DNA of 28,852 nucleotides, taken from NCBI RefSeq assembly GCF_002387895.1, contig NZ_DGLI01000044.1, forward strand, positions 11,169 through 40,020, read 5' to 3'. The first letter of the stretch is position 1. Each line of letters starts with the position of its first letter. The notes under the pieces are model-generated. The model did no database searches. It had not been told where the DNA came from and saw only the letters and a list, made by a program, of their open reading frames with translations. This DNA comes from Clostridium sp. UBA4548 (GTDB lineage Bacteria; Bacillota; Clostridia; Clostridiales; Clostridiaceae). Below are positions 24,682 through 28,852 of this stretch, one piece after another. A program made the position numbers and the translations under genes.

Positions 24682-25098
24682 ATGGATAATTTTACACAGA
24701 TTTTTAAAGAGAAAAAGTTAAAACTTACTCCTCAACGTATAGCTGTTTATAAGTACTTGATGTCTACCAAAGAACATCCTTCTGCTGAAACTATATACAA
24801 TGCACTGCAAGAAGAATACCCAACTATGAGTCTTGCTACTGTATATAAAGCTCTTAAGGTTTTAGTAGAAGTAGGGTTAATTCAAGAAATAAATGTTGGT
24901 GAAGGAACTTTCCGTTATGACGGTAATATAGCTCCTCATCCTCATATTCATTGTATTAATTGTCTTAGAGTAGATGATATAGAAGGAATATCCTTCTCAT
25001 TCTTAAACGATGAAGTAAAGAATCATACAAATTACAACATTCTTACTAATCAAGTATATTTTTATGGACTATGCCAAAGCTGCAATAAGGAAAAATAA
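24682..25098 (+). CDS. perR: peroxide-sensing repressor PerR
   Basis: A 138-residue Fur-family repressor. All five regulatory metal ligands of Bacillus PerR can be matched with the same spacing: H32, D80, H86, H88 and D99 (for H37, D85, H91, H93, D104). Structural zinc cysteines are C91/C94 and C131/C134. The DNA-binding domain shows TPQRIAVYKYL and LATVYKALKVL. I choose the ATG at 24682; TGAGGT lies eight bases upstream, but overlaps too closely with the ATG at 24676. It should repress peroxide-defence genes until its iron-bound His is oxidised. Transcribed alone from an exact consensus promoter. Confidence 0.9.
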   Translation: MDNFTQIFKEKKLKLTPQRIAVYKYLMSTKEHPSAETIYNALQEEYPTMSLATVYKALKVLVEVGLIQEINVGEGTFRYDGNIAPHPHIHCINCLRVDDIEGISFSFLNDEVKNHTNYNILTNQVYFYGLCQSCNKEK

Positions 25099-25105
25099 TT
25101 TTTAG

Positions 25106-25133
25106 GGATTAGCATCTGCTAGTCCTTTTTTTT
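25106..25133 (+). terminator. terminator of perR
   Basis: GGATTAGCA / TGCTAGTCC (one G-T pair), two-base apex, then eight Ts. Confidence 0.85.
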
Positions 25134-25204
25134 ATTTAAATTTGCAATTATAATTAATTTATTTTCCACATATAACATATACATTAATTAAGGGGGGTGT
25201 TTAT

Positions 25205-26149
25205 ATGAAATCTAAAAAGATATCATTTAATAGGAACTACTGTTTCAGTTTTATTATATTGGCTTTATTGTTATGTGCTTCAATTGCGCTTTTTAAATAC
25301 TCTAACTCATCATCAGCAACTTTTTTTACCTCTGTTGAAGATAGCAAAACTATACAGGATGATTTGAATGGAGATGGCAAGAAGGATATTTTATATGTTA
25401 AAAAAGATGATAAAAATTATTATATTCAAATTAATCTCCATGATGGTACTAGCTATGCTTTGGATCCTAGTTCTAATTTTCCAACCCTAGGAGATTCCCT
25501 TGATTATTGGCCTATGAAAGTTACTACTTTAGATGCATCAAGAAATAATATAAAAGAAATTTTTCTGCAGTCTTCCTTTCATGGAAAACCTATTCAACAC
25601 ATGTTCCTTTGGAATGGGAAAAAGTATGATGATATTTTTTGTTCTAATAATAATATCTTCGGTTTTGTAGATAGTAAAAATAATAAAACTCCAAGAATTA
25701 TTTCAGCAAATATTTATAATGGTGAGATATCATATAATAGCTATATTTTTGTAAAAGATAAACTGAAACAATTTAATTATAATTATCCTACAAATTATAT
25801 AGGTATGGATATAATTACCAATTTCATTTCTTTAGTTCAAAGCTTTCCTAATGAATCTTTAACATTACCACCATACTTTTATCATAATATCAGTGGAAGC
25901 GACTTGAACTTACTCTATGGAACAGCTAACAATAGTATGTCCTATTCTTTTGAAGATGGATTATTTAAAGACTTAAGTTGGGATTCTAATGGAGTACCTC
26001 ATGAGGTCAAGTGGTCACTTAACTTTAAAAGCACATCTTTATCTAATTCTAAGACTGCTAAAGCTATTACTTTTGATTTACTGCTTACAAAGTTTACCAA
26101 CACTGATGGAACCTTCACTTACAAGATTACATCTTTAAATTTAAGATAA
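25205..26149 (+). CDS. exported or membrane-anchored protein with EF-hand-like repeat
   Basis: A 314-residue protein. Basic start, one hydrophobic helix at about 15-31, then an extracytoplasmic domain. Directly after the anchor, DDLNGDGKKDILYVKK matches the DxNxDGxxD calcium-binding loop seen in FG-GAP/VCBS proteins and dockerins. The rest is beta-rich without a family I know (NISGSDLNLLYGTANNSM, WSLNFKSTSLSNS). There is no lipobox with a convincing Cys, and the helix could be an uncleaved anchor. GGGGGGTG precedes the ATG. Monocistronic; the following hairpin lacks a U tract. Function unknown. Confidence 0.75.
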   Translation: MKSKKISFNRNYCFSFIILALLLCASIALFKYSNSSSATFFTSVEDSKTIQDDLNGDGKKDILYVKKDDKNYYIQINLHDGTSYALDPSSNFPTLGDSLDYWPMKVTTLDASRNNIKEIFLQSSFHGKPIQHMFLWNGKKYDDIFCSNNNIFGFVDSKNNKTPRIISANIYNGEISYNSYIFVKDKLKQFNYNYPTNYIGMDIITNFISLVQSFPNESLTLPPYFYHNISGSDLNLLYGTANNSMSYSFEDGLFKDLSWDSNGVPHEVKWSLNFKSTSLSNSKTAKAITFDLLLTKFTNTDGTFTYKITSLNLR

Positions 26150-26153
26150 AAAA

Positions 26154-26187
26154 GGGACCTTTTAAGGTCCCAAGGGGGATGGGGGGG
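26154..26187 (+). other. hairpin followed by two G runs
   Basis: GGGACCTT-TT-AAGGTCCC (26154-26171) is a strong eight-base hairpin right after the stop of the exported-protein gene, but no T run follows. Instead GGGGG and GGGGGGG (26174-26178, 26181-26187) appear, then TTCTCTAAA. The remainder, 26188-26506, holds a small dyad CTCTAAA/TTTAGAG (26190-26211) and otherwise no gene I can support. Confidence 0.55.
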
Positions 26188-26462
26188 TTCTCTAAAATAT
26201 AAACTTTAGAGATTATGGAGATTTTAACTCCTATTACATTTATTATTGTTACCCAGTTCTGAAGTTTTATTCATTTAAAGTAAAATTTTTATTTGAAAGT
26301 AAATTTTTTAATGCTTATGGCTCTATTTAAAATTAGTGTTATTAGTTAAAATGATTTTGTTTTCATATGATTTTAAAGTATTCATTACAAACTTTCATTT
26401 TAAAGTCACCTTTATCGATGTGGTGCTTAATTAAAATATGGCCTTAAGTTTCTTCAATTGTA

Positions 26463-26496
26463 AAATGCCCATAAATTATGTGATTTATGGGCATTT
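26463..26496 (-). terminator. hairpin after the Gly-rich protein gene
   Basis: AAATGCCCATAAAT / ATTTATGGGCATTT, 14 perfect bases with a six-base loop, 11 bases after the minus-strand stop. No strong U tract, so a terminator or RNA-stabilising stem. Confidence 0.6.
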
Positions 26497-26506
26497 GTAA
26501 TTTATT

Positions 26507-27322
26507 TTAAATTTTTAGCAGTTTTTCTAAAGTTTTCAATTTATTAGGATCAATTAATTTAATTAAAATATTTACCAATTCATAAAGTTCATTCTCGTTT
26601 AACTTTGCATTTGGTTTAAAAACATTTTCTTGTATAATTTCTCCATCCTGTACTGCTGCTTCTCCATTGCCTTCATCTTCATCGTTTTCCTCATCATTAA
26701 TAGTGATATTATCAAAATCTATATTATTAAAGTCAATATTATCAAAATCTATATTGCTGAAATCTATACTATTAACACTATTTAAAATTGAGTTAAAATC
26801 CAAGTTAGATAGTATTTGTTCTATTGATTGTTCTTGTTTCTGATGATTACTAATTACTCTCTCCATTTTTTGCTCTGTTTTCTTATTGTCATTATTAAGT
26901 AAACCACTAAACACATCCCTTAAAGCGTCCTTATCTGCTTCACTTATGTTTGATAGTATATCCTTCAAGCTAGTTGCCTGTGGTTCAGGTTGTTTTTGCT
27001 GCGGTTGTTGCCCCTGATTTCCTGTTAATCCTTGAAGTGCATTCATTATTCCACCAATTCCACCAAGTGCAGAAAGAGGATCAGCTCCTCCTTGATTTCC
27101 TCCATTGCCACCCATTAAGCCTGATAGAAGGGAACCCATTCCATTTCCTCCTCCTCCTCCAAGTCCTCCTAAGGATGAAAGCAACCCTGCCATTCCATTC
27201 ATGCCTCCGCCCATACCTCCACCTAGCATATCACCTAAGCCTCCAAATCCAGGCATTGGTGCAGGTAGCTGTTGATTATTGTTTGAATCACTATGTCTTC
27301 TTCTATGCTTATGTTTTCCCAT
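26507..27322 (-). CDS. Gly/Asn-rich low-complexity protein with pentapeptide-like repeats
   Basis: A 271-residue protein with no membrane helix. The basic, His-rich start (MGKHKHRRRH) leads to a Gly/Met/Leu-rich tract (about 24-95, many GGLGG, GGMGG repeats), then a Gln-rich linker. A charged helical part (about 116-170) precedes four pentapeptide-like units (NIDFD, NIDFN, NIDFD, NITIN; about 198-217), an acidic stretch and a final helical tail (KLNENELYELVNILIKLIDP). Composition fits a structural protein of the spore surface, not an enzyme. GAGGTGAG before the ATG. Neighbours are Cys-rich small proteins. Function inferred only from context. Confidence 0.75.
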   Translation of the reverse strand: MGKHKHRRRHSDSNNNQQLPAPMPGFGGLGDMLGGGMGGGMNGMAGLLSSLGGLGGGGGNGMGSLLSGLMGGNGGNQGGADPLSALGGIGGIMNALQGLTGNQGQQPQQKQPEPQATSLKDILSNISEADKDALRDVFSGLLNNDNKKTEQKMERVISNHQKQEQSIEQILSNLDFNSILNSVNSIDFSNIDFDNIDFNNIDFDNITINDEENDEDEGNGEAAVQDGEIIQENVFKPNAKLNENELYELVNILIKLIDPNKLKTLEKLLKI

Positions 27323-27326
27323 AAAC

Positions 27327-27353
27327 TCACCTCTTTTTAATATAGGAGGGCAA
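27327..27353 (-). CDS. possible 8-residue leader ORF before the Gly-rich gene
   Basis: AGGAGGG five bases before a TTG opens an eight-codon frame (MPSYIKKR) whose stop TGA overlaps the ribosome site of the downstream gene. The AGGAGGG is also paired with CCCTCCT in the hairpin 27343-27366. Very short, so it may be chance. Confidence 0.2.
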   Translation of the reverse strand: MPSYIKKR

Positions 27354-27366
27354 CTTTACCCTCCTA
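27343..27366. promoter_or_regulatory. hairpin in the leader of the Gly-rich gene
   Basis: TAGGAGGG / CCCTCCTA, eight perfect bases with an eight-base loop, 21 bases before the start codon of the minus-strand gene. No T run directly follows in that direction, so regulation rather than termination is possible. Confidence 0.45.
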
Positions 27367-27393
27367 CTATTTTAAATATTTATAATTTTAAAA

Positions 27394-27421
27394 AGCAATC
27401 CATGTTTTCACATGGACTGCT
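27394..27421 (-). terminator. terminator of the distal Cys-rich gene
   Basis: AGCAATCCATGT (27394-27405) with ACATGGACTGCT (27410-27421), 11 of 12 Watson-Crick pairs, loop of four; on the minus strand the hairpin is followed by TTTTTAAAATT. Confidence 0.8.
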
Positions 27422-27440
27422 AAAACTCTTATCTTTCTAG

Positions 27441-27464
27441 AAACCCCCCACCATGGGCCATGGT
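27441..27464. repeat. C/G run joined to a 15-base palindrome
   Basis: AAACCCCCC then ACCATGG-G-CCATGGT (27450-27464). On the minus strand this reads as a palindrome, a G6 run and TTTCTAG, echoing the hairpin, G run and TTCTCTA at 26154-26193. Confidence 0.45.
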
Positions 27465-27518
27465 TTACACATCTCACTTATCTTTTGTTGAATCTTTATT
27501 TAGTTCTTAAGCTTCTGA

Positions 27519-27743
27519 CTAGCAGCAGCATCCACCATAGTTGTTATTTCCTTTTTTATTGTTATATGGTGAATTTCCAGATCCATTGCATCCACATAAC
27601 CAGTATAAGAATAATAATGTTAATGCATTCTTAGCAACTGGATTGTTATGAGTGTCTAAAAGGTTAAGGTTATTCAATATAGCAATTACTAATAAAATTG
27701 TACATGGTTCAAAATTAAATCTTTGATTTCCGCATCCACACAT
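27519..27743 (-). CDS. small Cys-rich membrane protein (tandem paralogue A)
   Basis: A 74-residue protein: Cys-rich start MCGCGNQRFNF, two hydrophobic helices (PCTILLVIAIL at about 13-23 and ALTLLFLYWLCGC at about 41-53), an Asn/Gly-rich tail, and the C-terminus CCC. About 80 percent of the first 55 positions match the neighbour at 27811, so it arose by tandem duplication; tails differ. AAAGGAGAG precedes the ATG. The 67-base gap to the paralogue has no clear terminator, so they may be cotranscribed. Probable spore coat or exosporium component; inference from composition and context. Confidence 0.75.
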   Translation of the reverse strand: MCGCGNQRFNFEPCTILLVIAILNNLNLLDTHNNPVAKNALTLLFLYWLCGCNGSGNSPYNNKKGNNNYGGCCC

Positions 27744-27810
27744 AGTTTATCTCTCCTTTTATAAGCATTTAGTATCTTGTAGCTTTTGTATTATTATATT
27801 CCTTCGTTAA

Positions 27811-28047
27811 TTAGCAGCAGCAAACTTTTACTTTTCTTTTTCTACATCTGCAACGGTTCTCTCTATATGGAGCTACATTGCTTGCATTATTGTTATTGCA
27901 TCCGCATAACCAGTAAAGAAGTAATAAAGTTAATGCATTTTTAGCTGTTGGTGAGTCATTTAGTAATCCTTGATTTCCTAATATAGCGATTACTAATAAA
28001 ATTGTGCAAGGTTGAAAGTTAAATCTTTGATTTCCGCATCCACACAT
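27811..28047 (-). CDS. small Cys-rich membrane protein (tandem paralogue B)
   Basis: A 78-residue paralogue of the next gene: same start MCGCGNQRFNF, same two helices (PCTILLVIAIL, ALTLLLLYWLCGC), but a different tail, rich in Arg and Cys (RENRCRCRKRKVKV), again ending CCC. The basic, Cys-containing tail could bind acidic surfaces or cross-link through disulfides. GGGAGG precedes the ATG. The leader region 28048-28220 contains a tandem 10-mer (TTGATATTCT at 28170 and 28181 on the plus strand) and a TATAAT-like -10 without a good -35. Confidence 0.75.
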   Translation of the reverse strand: MCGCGNQRFNFQPCTILLVIAILGNQGLLNDSPTAKNALTLLLLYWLCGCNNNNASNVAPYRENRCRCRKRKVKVCCC

Positions 28048-28169
28048 GGTTGAATCCTCCCATTTATAATTTATTTTTTTCTTAACTTTTGATCTTTTTA
28101 CATTTTAAGTTTAGTTTGTTTTTTTCTTTGTCTTCTGAAATTATACATATTCATTCATTGTTTATTCAC

Positions 28170-28190
28170 TTGATATTCTTTTGATATTCT
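28170..28190. repeat. short tandem direct repeat upstream of the Cys-rich paralogues
   Basis: TTGATATTCT at 28170-28179 and again at 28181-28190, 11-base period, about one helix turn. Located about 125 bases before the start of the 78-residue gene; possible regulator binding pair. Confidence 0.35.
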
Positions 28191-28220
28191 AACTCTTTAG
28201 TTGTTTTATAGTTAATATCT

Positions 28221-28631
28221 TTAGCATCCTTTTCTAATTAAAAAAATTGCAGCTAATATGGCAATTGTGCAGATATTTATTCCACAGCCGCATCCACCAA
28301 GTAGACCTCCGCCATATCCACGGTTTCCGTAACCTGCATTACCGAAGCAACATGGGTCTATTTCTATACAGCAGCAATCTTTACATTTGTGTTTTTTGTG
28401 TTTCTTACAGCAGCAGTCATCATAATCATAATCATAATCACAGCAGCAGTTATTATAGCCATTGCCATAACCTCTACCATTGCAGTAGCAACTAAAGAAA
28501 ATTAAAAATAATATTACCCATATTAATAACTTTCTATTGCCACCTAATAATGATGATATTCCTGATGTGCCTTCTGCCTGTGAAGAATCCATGCCCGCTA
28601 ATAGGTTTAATAAACTTGAATAGTTTTCCAT
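28221..28631 (-). CDS. Cys-cluster membrane protein, probable spore-layer protein
   Basis: A 136-residue protein with 18 cysteines (13 percent). An N-terminal soluble part (MENYSSLLNLLAGMDSS) is followed by a membrane helix (about 34-49, LLIWVILFLIFFSCYC), a Gly/Asn/Tyr-rich stretch, CCC triplets spaced by DYDYDYDD, KKHKKHKCKD and IEIDP, a Gly/Tyr-rich stretch (YGNRGYGGGLLGG), then CGCG and a last hydrophobic helix ending in Cys. Codons for the Cys and DY blocks form trinucleotide and hexanucleotide repeats (28408-28449). AAAGGAGG precedes the ATG. Unlike any enzyme; resembles in composition the Cys-rich exosporium proteins of clostridia (CdeC, CsxA), though not their sequence. Confidence 0.75.
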   Translation of the reverse strand: MENYSSLLNLLAGMDSSQAEGTSGISSLLGGNRKLLIWVILFLIFFSCYCNGRGYGNGYNNCCCDYDYDYDDCCCKKHKKHKCKDCCCIEIDPCCFGNAGYGNRGYGGGLLGGCGCGINICTIAILAAIFLIRKGC

Positions 28632-28684
28632 AGCTCTTCCTCCTTTACCAGAAGACTCAGTTAATTTTTATCTTTTGTATACTA

Positions 28685-28693
28685 TATACTATG
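28685..28693 (-). promoter_or_regulatory. possible sigma-K -10 element of the Cys-cluster gene
   Basis: Minus strand CATAGTATA fits CATANNNTA. The -35 at the expected distance reads TC, not AC, so the match is partial. It lies 53 bases before the start codon. The remaining 28694-28852 is AT-rich and shows no gene. Confidence 0.3.
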
Positions 28694-28852
28694 GATTAGC
28701 TTTCGTTTTTGACACTATTTTAAATTTTCCTTTTAAAAATTTTTAAAACTTTTTCTTATGTTTAGTTTACTTTTCATATTCCTTTGCTTAATAACATATT
28801 ATTATTAAGTACTTTTTTTGTTACTAAATAATAAAAAAACAAAACCAACTTT

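Noticed and set aside
26974..27324. Plus-strand ORF of 116 codons opposite the Gly-rich gene
   Set aside because: Arises because Gly codons read as Pro/Ser/His/Leu codons on the other strand; no ribosome site and no plausible domain.
28408..28449. Short repeats as a CRISPR-like array
   Set aside because: Units are 3 and 6 bases long and in frame within a coding region; no spacers or cas genes are present.
28247..28495. Plus-strand ORF rich in His, Ser and Tyr opposite the Cys-cluster gene
   Set aside because: Produced by the antisense reading of the repeat tracts; the minus-strand gene has AAAGGAGG and membrane helices.

Overview
The window is AT-rich DNA that reads like the chromosome of a clostridium (Clostridium sensu stricto, perhaps near the botulinum/sporogenes group). 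The evidence is strong purine-rich GGAGG-type ribosome binding sites, several TTG starts, compact operons, short U-tailed terminators, PerR and Fur-family regulators, and a block of cysteine/glycine-rich proteins typical of spore formers. I see no rRNA, tRNA, insertion sequence, prophage or CRISPR array. Most genes lie on the minus strand.

Layout. 1-4141 (minus): a tiny basic membrane protein, RNase HI with a hybrid-binding domain, a DUF1232 protein in the same operon, an HD-GYP phosphodiesterase and an acidic unknown. 4242-5053: a membrane-anchored plus-strand ORF runs through a terminator hairpin into the end of a convergent Fur-family gene. 5231-8369: pepD and an MntP-type Mn exporter (minus) face a CorA-type transporter (plus) across a promoter region with a perfect inverted repeat. 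8625-9359: a two-domain DUF4397 protein behind a mother-cell sigma-factor-like promoter. 9623-13408: a heterodimeric BmrC/BmrD-type ABC exporter. 13710-15012: DegV and PadR. 15257-17533: a small cysteine protein, then cobS-cobU-cobC for the last steps of cobalamin nucleotide-loop assembly. 17754-20385: a zinc (or manganese) ABC importer split into divergent znuA and znuCB, with two Fur-type 7-1-7 palindromes placed on the two promoters. 20492-21600: two very small ORFs and a long stretch without a normal gene, holding an odd, purine-strand-biased, GC-richer segment. 21614-24491: trmB, an M50 protease and a PIN-PhoH ATPase. 24682-26149: perR and an exported EF-hand-like protein. 26507-28631: a cluster of low-complexity Gly/Asn-rich and Cys-rich small membrane proteins, probably spore-layer components.

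Metal handling links much of the window: MntP, CorA, ZnuABC, PerR, a second Fur-family regulator and cobalamin genes. The best candidates for something undescribed are the Cys-rich cluster at the right end, the terminator-in-ORF arrangement at 4242-4802, the non-genic segment at about 20990-21510, and the two hairpin/G-run elements near 26154 and 27441. All function calls rest on reading the translated sequences and motifs; no database search was run.
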